A stretch of DNA of 64,000 nt from JAOEGB01 sp041262585 (GTDB taxonomy: Bacteria; Actinomycetota; Actinomycetes; Streptosporangiales; Streptosporangiaceae): contig NZ_JBGCBZ010000012.1 in the NCBI RefSeq assembly GCF_041262585.1, positions 1-64,000 of the forward strand, given 5' to 3'. The notes below the pieces were generated by a model. It did not search any database and had not been told where the DNA came from. It worked only from the letters and a program-made list of their open reading frames with translations. Of this stretch, positions 23,367 to 31,805 are shown piece by piece; the first letter of the stretch is position 1, and every line of letters starts with the position of its first letter. Made by a program: the position numbers and the translations under genes.

Positions 23367-26288
23367 ATGAGATCTCCCACCCGAGCGCGGACAATTGTCG
23401 GCGCGCTCGCGGGCACGTTGATGCTCAGCATGCTTGCGGCCGTCCCCGCGTCGGCCGCCCCCACCAGGTACGAGGCCGAGAACGCCACCATCTCCCAGGG
23501 AATCCTGGAGACGACCCACACCGGCTTCTCCGGCACGGGCTACGTCAACGGCGACAACATCGCCGGTAGCTACTTGCAGTTCACCGTCAACGCGCCGGCC
23601 GCCGGCACGGCGACCATCGTGGTCCGTTACAGCAACGGCACGACCATCAACCGGCCCTCGGATGTCGCCGTCAACGGCACCGTGGTCTCGGCGAACCGGG
23701 CGTTCAACAGCACCACCAACTGGGACACCTGGGCGAACTCCACGCTCACGGCCCCGGTGAACGCCGGGTCCAACACCATCCGGTTCACCGCGACGAGCGC
23801 GAACGGCAACCCCAACATCGACTATGTCGACGTCGATGTGGCCGTTACTCAGCCGAGCAGCGAGTACCAGGCCGAGGACGCCACCATCTCCCAGGGTGTC
23901 GTCGAGTCGAACCACCTCGGATTCACCGGCACCGGCTTCGTGAACGGCGACAACGTCGCGGGCTCGTACACCGAGTTCAACGTGACCGCGACGACCGCCG
24001 GCAACTATGGCCTGGTGTTCCGCTACTCCAACGGCACCACGATCGATCGGCCCGGCAACATCACCGTCAACGGGACCACGGTCGCCAGCAACGTGTCGTT
24101 CCCCAGCACCACCAACTGGGACACGTGGGCGGACAAGACCATCACCGCCGGTCTGACGGCCGGATCGAACCTGGTCCGCATCACCTCGACGACGGCGAAC
24201 GGCAACCCGAACCTCGACAAGCTGAGCAGCTCGGCCCCGAGCGACAGCCAGCCGCCCACGCCCCCGTCGAACCTGCACGTCGTGGGTGACGTCCGGCCCA
24301 ACGCCGTGGACCTCGCCTGGGACGCGGCCACCGACAACGTCGGCGTCTCGCAGTACAAGATCTACAACGGCGGCAACGTGCTCGCCACCGTGGGCGGCAA
24401 CGTCACCAGCACCACGGTGCCGAACCTGACGGCCAACACGCAGTACGTCATCACGGTCCTCGCGTACGACGCCGCGGGCAACCCGTCGCAGGCCAGCAAC
24501 CCGGTGGAGATCACCACCCCGCCGAGCAACGACACCACGCCGCCGAGCACGCCGACCGGCCTGCGGGTGGCCAGCACCACGTCGACCACCGTCACCCTGC
24601 AGTGGAACGCCTCCACCGACGACATCGGTGTGACCGGCTACAACGTCTACAAGGACGGCGTCAAGTTCGCGACCGTGCCCGACACGACCGCGACCGTCGA
24701 CGGCCTGACCAGCGGTACGACCTACCAGTTCTCGGTCGAGGCGTTCGACGCCAACAACAACACCTCGCCGCGCAGCGGGAACGTCCCCGGCACGCCGGCC
24801 GGCGCCGGCGGCGGTGACCCGATCTACGACAAGGACATCAACACCCAGATGGACCTGCCGTGGGGCATCACCTGGCTCCCCGACGGCAGCGCGCTGGTCG
24901 CCGAGCGCGACCGCTTCGAGATCACCCGCGTCACCCTCAGCGGGCAGCGGACGGTCGTCGGCAAGATCACCGAAGCGGTGACCACCGGCGGTGAGGGCGG
25001 CCTCCTCGGCCTCGCGGCCTCGCCGAACTACGCGACCGACCACTACATCTACGCGTTCTACACATCCTCCAGCGACAACCGCGTGGCCCGCTTCAAGTAC
25101 GAGAACGGCGCGCTCGGCGCTCGTGAGCCGATCGTCACCGGCATCGCCAAGAACCGCTTCCACAACGGCGGCCGCATCAAGTTCGGCCCCGACGGCTACC
25201 TGTACATCACCACCGGTGAGGCGCAGGACGGCAACCGGGCGCAGGACCTCAACTCGCTGAACGGCAAGATCCTGCGCGTGACGCCCACCGGCGCCGGCGC
25301 TCCGGGCAACCCGTTCCCGAGCGCTCCGCGCGTCTACACCCTCGGCCACCGCAACCCGCAGGGCATCGCCTGGGACTCCCAGGGCCGCCTGTGGGAGGCC
25401 GAGTTCGGTGACAGCACGTGGGACGAGCTGAACCTGATCCAGCCGGGCAAGAACTACGGCTGGCCGAACTGCGAAGGCAAGTGCAGCAACTCGGCGTACA
25501 CCAACCCGGTCCAGCAGTGGGACGTGGCCTCCGCGTCGCCGAGCGGCATCGAGATCGTGAACGACTGGATCTACATGGCGGCGGTCCGCGGCGCGCGGCT
25601 CTGGGTCATGAAGATCAACGGCAACACGACCGACACGCCCAGGGCGTTCTTCAACGGCCGGTGGGGTCGCCTCCGCACGGTCACCAAGACCCCCGACGGC
25701 GGCCTCTGGCTGACCTCCACCAACAACGACAAGAACGGCGGCACGCCGTCGACTCTTGACAACGTGATCGTCCGCCTGAAGTTCAACAGCGGCACCACGC
25801 CGTTCTCGCTGACCAGCACGGCGTTCGCCAACAACGGATCGATCCCGATCAAGTACACCTGCCAGCAGGACGGGGTGGCCGGCAACGACATCTCGCCGCC
25901 GCTGGCATGGGGCGCCGGCCCTGCGGGCACGCAGAGCTACGCCATCACGCTCATCGACACCGCCAACGGCAACAAGCACTGGACCATCTGGGACATCCCC
26001 GCCAACAAGTCGTCGCTCCCTGAGAACCTCGGCCTCGGCTACGACGTCCCGAACCAGTCGCCCGCCAAGCAGAAGGCGATGAGCACCGGCAACAAGTCCC
26101 TGCAGTACTTCGGGCCCTGCCCGGGCGGCTCCTCGCACAAGTACGAGTTCACCTTGTACGCGCTGGACACCGCGACACTGCCGGGTGTGACCTCCAGCTC
26201 CTCGGTGGCCGCGATCGAGACCGCGATCCAGGCGCACGACCTCGCGAGCGTCAAGCTCGCGGGCAACTCGTCCGCCGCCGCCGGCTGA
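23367..26288 (+). CDS. Secreted CBM–CBM–FN3–FN3–PQQ sugar dehydrogenase–PEBP fusion
   Basis: 973 residues. Signal peptide 1-31 (cleavage near ASA-A). Two CBM6/35-like beta-sandwich domains (about 32-160 and 164-288; both have YxAE(N/D)ATISQG, GTGYVNGDN and NWDTWA). Two FN3 domains (~290-385, ~390-478). Then a six-bladed soluble-glucose-dehydrogenase-type propeller (~481-805; LPWGITWLPDGSALVAERD, GGEGGLLGLAASP, FHNGGRIKFGPDGYLYITTGE, HRNPQGIAWD, GKNYGWPNCEGKC). Finally a PEBP/YbhB domain (~810-960; PPLAWGAGPAGTQSYAITLIDT, HWTIWDIPA). Probably oxidises cell-wall or plant-polysaccharide sugars while bound to them, outside the cell; PQQ use is inferred. The PEBP addition is unusual. A palindrome and strong terminator flank the gene. 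Confidence 0.9.
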   Translation: MRSPTRARTIVGALAGTLMLSMLAAVPASAAPTRYEAENATISQGILETTHTGFSGTGYVNGDNIAGSYLQFTVNAPAAGTATIVVRYSNGTTINRPSDVAVNGTVVSANRAFNSTTNWDTWANSTLTAPVNAGSNTIRFTATSANGNPNIDYVDVDVAVTQPSSEYQAEDATISQGVVESNHLGFTGTGFVNGDNVAGSYTEFNVTATTAGNYGLVFRYSNGTTIDRPGNITVNGTTVASNVSFPSTTNWDTWADKTITAGLTAGSNLVRITSTTANGNPNLDKLSSSAPSDSQPPTPPSNLHVVGDVRPNAVDLAWDAATDNVGVSQYKIYNGGNVLATVGGNVTSTTVPNLTANTQYVITVLAYDAAGNPSQASNPVEITTPPSNDTTPPSTPTGLRVASTTSTTVTLQWNASTDDIGVTGYNVYKDGVKFATVPDTTATVDGLTSGTTYQFSVEAFDANNNTSPRSGNVPGTPAGAGGGDPIYDKDINTQMDLPWGITWLPDGSALVAERDRFEITRVTLSGQRTVVGKITEAVTTGGEGGLLGLAASPNYATDHYIYAFYTSSSDNRVARFKYENGALGAREPIVTGIAKNRFHNGGRIKFGPDGYLYITTGEAQDGNRAQDLNSLNGKILRVTPTGAGAPGNPFPSAPRVYTLGHRNPQGIAWDSQGRLWEAEFGDSTWDELNLIQPGKNYGWPNCEGKCSNSAYTNPVQQWDVASASPSGIEIVNDWIYMAAVRGARLWVMKINGNTTDTPRAFFNGRWGRLRTVTKTPDGGLWLTSTNNDKNGGTPSTLDNVIVRLKFNSGTTPFSLTSTAFANNGSIPIKYTCQQDGVAGNDISPPLAWGAGPAGTQSYAITLIDTANGNKHWTIWDIPANKSSLPENLGLGYDVPNQSPAKQKAMSTGNKSLQYFGPCPGGSSHKYEFTLYALDTATLPGVTSSSSVAAIETAIQAHDLASVKLAGNSSAAAG

Positions 26289-26317
26289 CGGAACTGAACA
26301 ACTGAACAACTGAATAC

Positions 26318-26356
26318 GCTCGGCCGGGTCGGGGTTCGCCCCCGACCCGGCCGAGC
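26318..26356 (+). terminator. Strong hairpin after the fusion gene
   Basis: A 17-bp perfect stem (GCTCGGCCGGGTCGGGG, 26318-26334, with its complement at 26340-26356) around a five-base loop, 30 bp past the stop codon. Followed by CGTTTCC rather than a U-run; typical actinobacterial terminators are of this form. Confidence 0.75.
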
Positions 26357-26358
26357 CG

Positions 26359-26450
26359 TTTCCAGGGCCGCTTTCAGGGCCGCTTTCAGGGCCGTTTCCA
26401 GGGCCGCTTTCAAGGGCCGCTTTCAAGGGCCATGTTCAGGGCGGCTTTCA
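26359..26450. repeat. 12-13-bp minisatellite (CAGGGCCGCTTT type, about 7 units)
   Basis: Units such as TCAGGGCCGCTT and TCAAGGGCCGCTT follow one another directly after the terminator hairpin. Copies differ by one or two bases, and the run ends before the MhuD-like gene. No coding or hairpin role visible. Confidence 0.75.
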
Positions 26451-26560
26451 CGCACGCGCGTACGGCCGCGCCGCGCGCGGCGGCGCCGGACGGCCCCCGT
26501 ATGGTGGTCCTGGTGGGCCGATCACGGGCCATGTCAGGAACGAGTCGTACGGGAGTCCAT

Positions 26561-26947
26561 GTGCCTTCGGTCGTGAAGATCAACGTGCTGACGGTGCCCG
26601 GAGAGATGCGCCAGCAACTGGAGAAGCGGTTCGCCAACCGTGCCGGGATGGTCGAGTCGTCCGACGGGTTCGAGTGGTTCGAGCTCCTGCGGCCCGTCGA
26701 GGGAACGGACCGCTACCTCGTCTACACCCGCTGGCGGAGCGAGGAGGACTTCCAGCGCTGGCAGCAGAGCCAGGCGTTCCAGGCCGGCCACGCCCAGGCC
26801 GCCGCCGAAGCCCAGGGTCACGGACATGGGCAGGGCCAGGCGCAGGGGCAGGCGCAGGGACACGGGCATGGGCAGGGCCCGGCCGCGTCGGGATCCGAGC
26901 TGTGGACGTTCGAGGTCGTCGAGACCGCCGCGCCAAAGCAGCCCTGA
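26561..26947 (+). CDS. Antibiotic-biosynthesis-monooxygenase-fold heme oxygenase (MhuD/IsdG-like)
   Basis: 128 residues from a GTG with GGGAG five bases upstream; longer upstream frames are rejected. The core (VVKINVLTVP, EKRFANRAGMVESSDGFEWFELLRP, YLVYTRWRSEEDFQRWQQS, FQAGHA) closely follows the M. tuberculosis MhuD pattern. The equivalents of its catalytic Asn7 (N8), Trp66 (W67) and His75 region (H77) are present, supporting heme degradation. Residues ~84-106 are an unusual insertion of HGHGQG/QAQG repeats absent from MhuD, with six or so His/Gly/Gln units that could bind metal or heme. Probably cytosolic. Iron release from heme is the likely role; enzyme products cannot be inferred. Confidence 0.82.
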   Translation: MPSVVKINVLTVPGEMRQQLEKRFANRAGMVESSDGFEWFELLRPVEGTDRYLVYTRWRSEEDFQRWQQSQAFQAGHAQAAAEAQGHGHGQGQAQGQAQGHGHGQGPAASGSELWTFEVVETAAPKQP

Positions 26948-26971
26948 CGCCTCGGCGGCGCGAAGAGCCGG

Positions 26972-27160
26972 TCAGGCGTCGAGCGGGTTCGCCGCGATCC
27001 GCGCGCCGATCCCGCCGCTGACCGCCTCACTCGCGGCGCTGTACGGCTTCCGCTTCGCCTGCTCCTCGAAGGAGGACAGGAACTCCTCGCCGAACCCGAG
27101 CCTCAGGTAGCGGCCGATCACGTCTCGCCTGGCCTCCGGCGGGAACTCATCGGATGCGCA
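26972..27160 (-). pseudogene. Truncated gene end (C-terminal fragment)
   Basis: The minus strand reads an open frame ending at a TGA (26972-26974) with FPPEARRDVIGRYLRLG, then GFGEEFLSSFEEQAKRKPYS. No initiation codon with a ribosome site exists; an in-frame GTG at 27121 would give only 49 residues. Codon bias is normal for the genome. Looks like the surviving C-terminus of a lost gene; I do not recognise the family. Confidence 0.4.
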
Positions 27161-27265
27161 TCGTCTTGTTAACGATGTGACTGATGTGGCTTATGTGTCC
27201 TTGACCGCGAGGCCGGGATTCGTGGAGCATGTGCCGCCCCCTCAATATGGTCGGAAGGAACCGGC

Positions 27266-28933
27266 GTGCGCGGCCGCAGTCGAACCCTAGGTCTGTTGGC
27301 GGCCCTGCTCCTGAGTTGCGGGCTCGCCACCCCCGCGCAGGCCGCCCCGGGCGTTCAGCGGACGGTGGAGTGCCAGGGCGACTGGCTCCCCGCCACGCCG
27401 ACCTCGCCGGACATCATGAACGGGCAGCTGGAGTTCCTCGACCTCCCGGCCGTAACCGTGGGCAAGGACGTCAACTGGCACCTCGACCCGTACAAGAACA
27501 GGTCCTGGCAGATGGTGTTCCAATCCCTGCGGTGGATGGGACGCCTGGTCGCGGACTACGAGGCGACGGGCAAGGAGGCGTACCTCAGCCGGGCGATCGA
27601 GATCGCCAAGGACTGGGTCCAGGACAACCCGCCCGGCGGCAGCGCGACGAGCAAGTACGCCTGGGCGGAGCACCCCGTCGCGCTGCGCGCCCCCGCCCTG
27701 GTCTGCCTCAGCCGGCACGTCTCCGCCGCCTGGCTGACGGAGAGCCTGGCCGTGCACGCCCACAAGCTGGCCGACCCGCGGCACTACGAGAAAGGCCACA
27801 ACCACGGGCTCGACCAGGACATCGGCCTGCTGCGGATCGGCTGCCGCTACGGCAACAAGGCCTGGCGGGACCTCGCCCTGAAGCGCATGGTGGGCTCGAT
27901 GGAGCTCGACATCGACTCCCAGGGGGCGCTGAGGGAGCAGGCGCCCCGCTACGCCGTCTACGTCTACGACCGGCTCAGGGTCGCGATCGACACGATCGGC
28001 GACTGCAAGCTCAAGGTGCCCGCGGCGCTGGCCACCCGATGGGATGGCCTGCCCCGGCACATCAGCGCCGCCACGCAGCCCAACGGCTATATGGCCCCCA
28101 TCGGGGACGGCCCGGCCGACGTCCAGCCGGCGGGGTTCGACCACGCCGACGAGACGGTGCAGGTCTTCAAGGCGGGGTACGTCTTCGGCCGCACCACCTG
28201 GGGAGACCCGCAGTCGGCCTACTACTCGATCAGGTTCGGGCCGGGCCTCAAGTTCCACGGGCACGAGGACCACCTGGGCGTGACCTACTACGCCCAGGGC
28301 CGGAGCATCCTCACCGAGGCGGGCTTCCACTCCTACGAGAACACGCCGTACCGGCGTTGGACGCTCACCCCCGAGGCGCACAACGTCCCGGTCATCGTGG
28401 GCAGGAAGCTCCGCGGCCACACCCCGACGGCGCTCACGCGCCGCTCGATCGGCAAGGACCGGCAGTCCTTCACGCTGACCGACCGGGCGTACGGCGTGAG
28501 CCGCACCCGGGCGGTGCTGGTCAACCACCGCCAGGACGTCATGGCCGTCCTCGACACGGCGAAGTCGGACCTGCGGAACCTGTGGCATCTGGACACCTCG
28601 CTGAAGGTCGTGTCCTCCGGCAAGGGCCAGGTCGTCGTGTCCGACGGCGCATGGCGCGCGACACTGGTGCAGCTCACCCTGCCCTCCTGCACGCCGATCA
28701 AGGGACAGCGGATCGTGCGCGGGCAGACCCAGCCCTACCAGGGCTGGATCTCCCCCGGATACATGCGGAAGGTGCCCGACGCGGTGGTGATCTCGCCGTC
28801 CGCCCGCTCGCTGCTGACCATCGTCGTGCCCGGCACGGACAAGCCCGCGGTGACCTGCTCCGGCCGTACCGTGATCGTCCACGCCCCGGCGGGTCCCGTG
28901 ACCTTCAAGATCTCCGGCTCCGACCTGACCTGA
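27266..28933 (+). CDS. Secreted heparinase II/III-like polysaccharide lyase
   Basis: 555 residues from a GTG with GGAAGGA six bases upstream. Signal peptide 1-26 (cleavage near QA-A). N-terminal alpha/alpha-toroid region (~60-290; WMGRLVADYEATG, GHNHGLDQDIGLLRIG) and a C-terminal beta-sandwich containing SAYYSIRFGPGLKFHGHEDHLGV-type heparinase motif (GHEDHLGVTYYAQGRSILTE). Extracellular cleavage of a uronic-acid polysaccharide (glycosaminoglycan or alginate) is the likely activity; substrate unknown. No sugar-binding module is attached. It converges on cimA with 15 bp between stops. Confidence 0.85.
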   Translation: MRGRSRTLGLLAALLLSCGLATPAQAAPGVQRTVECQGDWLPATPTSPDIMNGQLEFLDLPAVTVGKDVNWHLDPYKNRSWQMVFQSLRWMGRLVADYEATGKEAYLSRAIEIAKDWVQDNPPGGSATSKYAWAEHPVALRAPALVCLSRHVSAAWLTESLAVHAHKLADPRHYEKGHNHGLDQDIGLLRIGCRYGNKAWRDLALKRMVGSMELDIDSQGALREQAPRYAVYVYDRLRVAIDTIGDCKLKVPAALATRWDGLPRHISAATQPNGYMAPIGDGPADVQPAGFDHADETVQVFKAGYVFGRTTWGDPQSAYYSIRFGPGLKFHGHEDHLGVTYYAQGRSILTEAGFHSYENTPYRRWTLTPEAHNVPVIVGRKLRGHTPTALTRRSIGKDRQSFTLTDRAYGVSRTRAVLVNHRQDVMAVLDTAKSDLRNLWHLDTSLKVVSSGKGQVVVSDGAWRATLVQLTLPSCTPIKGQRIVRGQTQPYQGWISPGYMRKVPDAVVISPSARSLLTIVVPGTDKPAVTCSGRTVIVHAPAGPVTFKISGSDLT

Positions 28934-28948
28934 TGACCTACATGCCGA

Positions 28949-30523
28949 TCAGGCACCGTGGCCGGCGCGGAGGAGACCGTAGGTCACGGCCTGCTCCAGG
29001 GCCTGCCAGGACGCCTCGATGATGTTCTCGTCCACGCCGACGGTGGCCCATTCGCCGGTGGCGTCACTGGAGGTGATCAGCACCCGGGTGACGGCGTCCG
29101 TGCCGTGGGTGCCCTCCAGGATGCGGACCTTGAAGTCGATGAGCTCCACCTCGGCGAGCTCCGGGTAGAGCTTCTCCAGGCCCAGCCGTACGGCCTTGTC
29201 GAGTGCGTTGACGGGACCGTTGCCCTCGCCGGTCGCGATGATGCGCTCGCCCTTGGCGTGCAGCTTGACGGTGGCCTCGCTGACGACGTCACCGGCGGGG
29301 CGGCGCTCGACGATGACGCGCCACGACTCGACCGAGAAGTAGCGCTTGCGCTCACCGGCGACGGTGTCCCGCAGCAGGAGCTCGAACGACGCGTCGGCGG
29401 CCTCGAAGGTGTGCCCGCGCGACTCCAGCTCCTTGACACGGTCGACGAGCTCCCGGGACTGGTCGCCCGTGAGCTGGTATCCCAGCTCGCGGCCCTTGAG
29501 CTCGACCGACGCCCGTCCGGCCATGTCCGAGACGAGCATCCGCATGTCGTTGCCGACGCGCTCGGGGTCGATGTGCTGGTAGAGGTTCGGGTCCACCTTG
29601 ATCGCGGACGCGTGGAGCCCCGCCTTGTGCGCGAACGCCGACATCCCGACGTAGGGCTGGTGCGAGTTGGGCGTGACGTTGGTGACCTCGGTGATCGCGT
29701 GGGCGATGCGGGTCATGTCCCGCAGCGACTCCGGCGGAACGAGATCGAACCCCCGCTTGAGCTGGAGGTTCGCCACCACCGTGAACAGGTTGGCGTTGCC
29801 GGAGCGCTCGCCGTACCCGTTGGCGCAGCCCTGCACGTGGGTCGCGCCCGCCCGGACCGCTGCGAGGGTGTTGGCCACCGCGCAGCCGGTGTCGTCGTGG
29901 CAGTGGATGCCCACCCGGGCCCCCGTACCGACCGCCTTGTGGACCACGTCGGCCAGCTCGTCCGGCAACATGCCGCCGTTGGTGTCGCAGAGCGCGATGA
30001 CCGATGCCCCGGCCTCGGCGGCGGTACGGAGCACCTCCAGCGCGTACGCCGGGTTGGACTTGTAGCCGTCGAAGAAGTGCTCGGCGTCGAGGAAGACGCG
30101 CTGGCCCTCCGCATGAAGGTGGGAGACCGTGTCGCGGATCATCGCGAGGTTCTCCTCGAGTGTCGTGCGGAGGGCCAGCTCCACGTGCCGGTCGTGGCTC
30201 TTGGCGACAAGGGTCACGATCGGTGCGCCGGATTCGCGCAGGGCGGCCACCAGTGGGTCGTCGGCGGCCTTCACTCCGGCCCGGCGGGTCGCGCCGAACG
30301 CGGCGAGCTGCGCGTGCTTCAGGTCGAGCTCTGTGCGAGCGCGCCGGAAGAACTCCGTGTCCTTGGGGTTGGCTCCCGGCCAACCGCCCTCGATGAAGCC
30401 GACGCCGAGACCGTCCAGGTGACGCGCGATGGCCAGCTTGTCGGCCACCGTGAGGTTCAGTCCCTCCTGCTGGGCGCCGTCGCGCAGCGTGGTGTCGTAC
30501 ACGTGGAAGCCGTCATCGGCCAT
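28949..30523 (-). CDS. cimA: Citramalate synthase
   Basis: Condenses pyruvate and acetyl-CoA to (R)-citramalate, the first step of the threonine-independent isoleucine route. 524 residues. Family marks: TTLRDGAQQEGLNLTV at the N-terminus (metal/catalysis), GVGFIEGGWPGANPKD, HCHDDTGCAVANTLAAV, GCANGYGERSGNANLF, and the C-terminal regulatory domain with ATGEGNGPVNALDKAVRLGLE. The GWPGANPKD signature distinguishes CimA from 2-isopropylmalate synthase LeuA. GGAG lies seven bases before the ATG. Leucine/isoleucine-sensing attenuator lies in its leader. Confidence 0.94.
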   Translation of the reverse strand: MADDGFHVYDTTLRDGAQQEGLNLTVADKLAIARHLDGLGVGFIEGGWPGANPKDTEFFRRARTELDLKHAQLAAFGATRRAGVKAADDPLVAALRESGAPIVTLVAKSHDRHVELALRTTLEENLAMIRDTVSHLHAEGQRVFLDAEHFFDGYKSNPAYALEVLRTAAEAGASVIALCDTNGGMLPDELADVVHKAVGTGARVGIHCHDDTGCAVANTLAAVRAGATHVQGCANGYGERSGNANLFTVVANLQLKRGFDLVPPESLRDMTRIAHAITEVTNVTPNSHQPYVGMSAFAHKAGLHASAIKVDPNLYQHIDPERVGNDMRMLVSDMAGRASVELKGRELGYQLTGDQSRELVDRVKELESRGHTFEAADASFELLLRDTVAGERKRYFSVESWRVIVERRPAGDVVSEATVKLHAKGERIIATGEGNGPVNALDKAVRLGLEKLYPELAEVELIDFKVRILEGTHGTDAVTRVLITSSDATGEWATVGVDENIIEASWQALEQAVTYGLLRAGHGA

Positions 30524-30575
30524 TTCATGTCTCCTTCGCGGGATGTCGATCTCGCCGCGCGCTCTTCAGCCCAAA

Positions 30576-30606
30576 CAAAAAGACCCCTCACGGACGTGAG
30601 AGGTCT
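30576..30606 (-). terminator. cimA attenuator terminator
   Basis: On the minus strand an 11-bp stem with one mismatch (AGACCTCTCAC/GTGAGGGGTCT, loop GTCC) is followed by TTTTTG, a textbook intrinsic terminator in front of cimA. The 5' arm, GCAGACC (30602-30608), can instead pair with GGTCTGC (30653-30659) in the leader-peptide codons. Confidence 0.85.
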
Positions 30607-30639
30607 GCGCGCTGGCGTTGTCCTTTTTAGCCAGCGCGC
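30607..30639 (-). promoter_or_regulatory. cimA leader pause/antiterminator hairpin
   Basis: A perfect 10-bp inverted repeat GCGCGCTGGC/GCCAGCGCGC surrounds a 13-base loop containing the leader stop codon. It overlaps the last codons of the leader peptide, as an alternative structure would in ribosome-mediated attenuation. Confidence 0.65.
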
Positions 30640-30668
30640 CTGCTGATAATGAGCAGACCGTAGTACAT
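30627..30668 (-). CDS. cimA leader peptide MYYGLLIISRRAG
   Basis: A 13-codon frame with AAGG five bases before its ATG contains consecutive Leu-Leu-Ile-Ile codons and stops inside the antiterminator hairpin. It precedes an intrinsic terminator and cimA, so it is the sensing peptide: stalling at Leu or Ile codons under starvation would favour read-through. Resembles in layout the ilvB leader in this window (both end RRxAG/RRAA around the motif GCAGGCGCGC). Confidence 0.85.
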   Translation of the reverse strand: MYYGLLIISRRAG

Positions 30669-30851
30669 GGTGCCTTGGAGTCTGCCACACGCCCTCACCA
30701 TCTGGCACGTCGATCTCATATTACGAGATGATTTCGGCATACGCCCTGCTAGAAGCCCTGCTGAGCGGTCAGCGACCCACCGGGGCACTCAGGACCGGGA
30801 CTGCCACGTCGTCCCGCCGCGCTCCGCTCCCCCGCAATTAAGGTGGGGACC

Positions 30852-31505
30852 ATGAAGGCTGCCAATTTCATTGACCCCGCCGTCGCCCACTACGCCGCCT
30901 CGCACACGAGCCCGCCCGACGACCTGCTGCTCGGTCTCGCCGAGGAGACCCTCAAGCTCACCGGCGACAGGGCGATCATGCAGATCGCCCACGAGCAGGG
31001 GACGCTCCTGACCATGCTCGTCCAGCTCACCGGGGCTCGCAGGGCCGTCGAGGTGGGCACTTTCACCGGCTACTCGTCGATCTGCATCGCCAGGGGTCTG
31101 CCCGCCGACGGCCGGCTCATCGCCTGCGACGTCAGCGAGGAGTGGACCTCGGTCGCCCGGCGCTACTGGGACAAGGCCGGCGTGTCCGAGAAGATCGAGC
31201 TGCGCCTCGGCCCCGGCGCCGACACGCTGAAGGCCCTCCCCCAGGAGGAGTGGATCGACTTCGCCTTCATCGACGCCGACAAGGTCGGCTACCCCGTCTA
31301 CTACGAGGAGATTCTGGTACGGCTGGCGCCCGGCGGCCTGATCGCCGTGGACAACACCCTGCAGCACGGGGAGATCACCGACCCCTCCGCCGGAGGCACC
31401 GTTCCGGCGATGCGCGAGTTCAACGACCTGGTCGCGGCCGACTCCCGGGTGACCAGCGTCCTCCTCCCGTTCGCCGACGGCCTCACCCTCGTCCGTAAGA
31501 ACTGA
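30852..31505 (+). CDS. O-methyltransferase (class I, SAM-dependent)
   Basis: 217 residues. SAM-binding motif I VEVGTFTGYSSICIARGLP, then LIACDVSEE and FIDADKVGYPVYYEEIL, the catechol-O-methyltransferase-like (PF01596-type) pattern with the metal-binding Asp in FIDADK and DNTLQHG. Methylates an aromatic hydroxyl or caffeoyl-CoA-like substrate; unknown which. GGTGGGG precedes the ATG. The neighbourhood suggests no pathway. Confidence 0.88.
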   Translation: MKAANFIDPAVAHYAASHTSPPDDLLLGLAEETLKLTGDRAIMQIAHEQGTLLTMLVQLTGARRAVEVGTFTGYSSICIARGLPADGRLIACDVSEEWTSVARRYWDKAGVSEKIELRLGPGADTLKALPQEEWIDFAFIDADKVGYPVYYEEILVRLAPGGLIAVDNTLQHGEITDPSAGGTVPAMREFNDLVAADSRVTSVLLPFADGLTLVRKN

Positions 31506-31526
31506 CTTTCGATAACCCCTCTGTGA

Positions 31527-31787
31527 GCAGGGCGCCTTTGCGACTACATTGCGTATCGTGTCAATCACGTCGACGGCCGGATCGTGGTGAGGGAGCTGTC
31601 CACCGGAGAACACAACGACGTCGTGTCCCGCCTGATCCTGCAGTTGGCCGCCGTCGTCGCGAGCCGCGAATGGGGCCTGTGGACGAACATCAAGCTCTTT
31701 CTCGGCCCACAGATCGACCGCTATATCCCCGACCTCGCCGTGAAGCCCGGCTGGACACATCCAGCCGGGCTTCACCCGTTCTGCTGA
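31527..31787 (+). pseudogene. Truncated Uma2-family nuclease-like gene
   Basis: An open frame contains GRIVVRELSTGEHNDVVSRLI and WTNIKLFLGPQIDRYIPDLAV, the N-terminal half of the Uma2 (DUF820) restriction-endonuclease-like fold, with the PD residues present in IPDLAV. The start is missing (a TGA lies just upstream) and the frame enters a 36-bp hairpin and ends after about 85 residues, while intact members have about 190. Decayed copy. Confidence 0.6.
31740..31775. terminator. Perfect 15-bp hairpin at the end of the Uma2 remnant
   Basis: GTGAAGCCCGGCTGG (31740-31754) pairs with its complement at 31761-31775 around ACACAT. It lies just upstream of repeat array C, in the convergent spacer before ilvE; likely bidirectional terminator. 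Confidence 0.65.
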
Positions 31788-31805
31788 CCGGTGCGCGGCC
31801 TCCCC

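Noticed and set aside
23310..26426. A long (>1000-codon) open frame antisense to the fusion gene
   Set aside because: Typical shadow frame of a GC-rich gene; low-complexity Arg/Gly/Val composition and no ribosome site, while the plus frame has signal peptide and recognisable domains.
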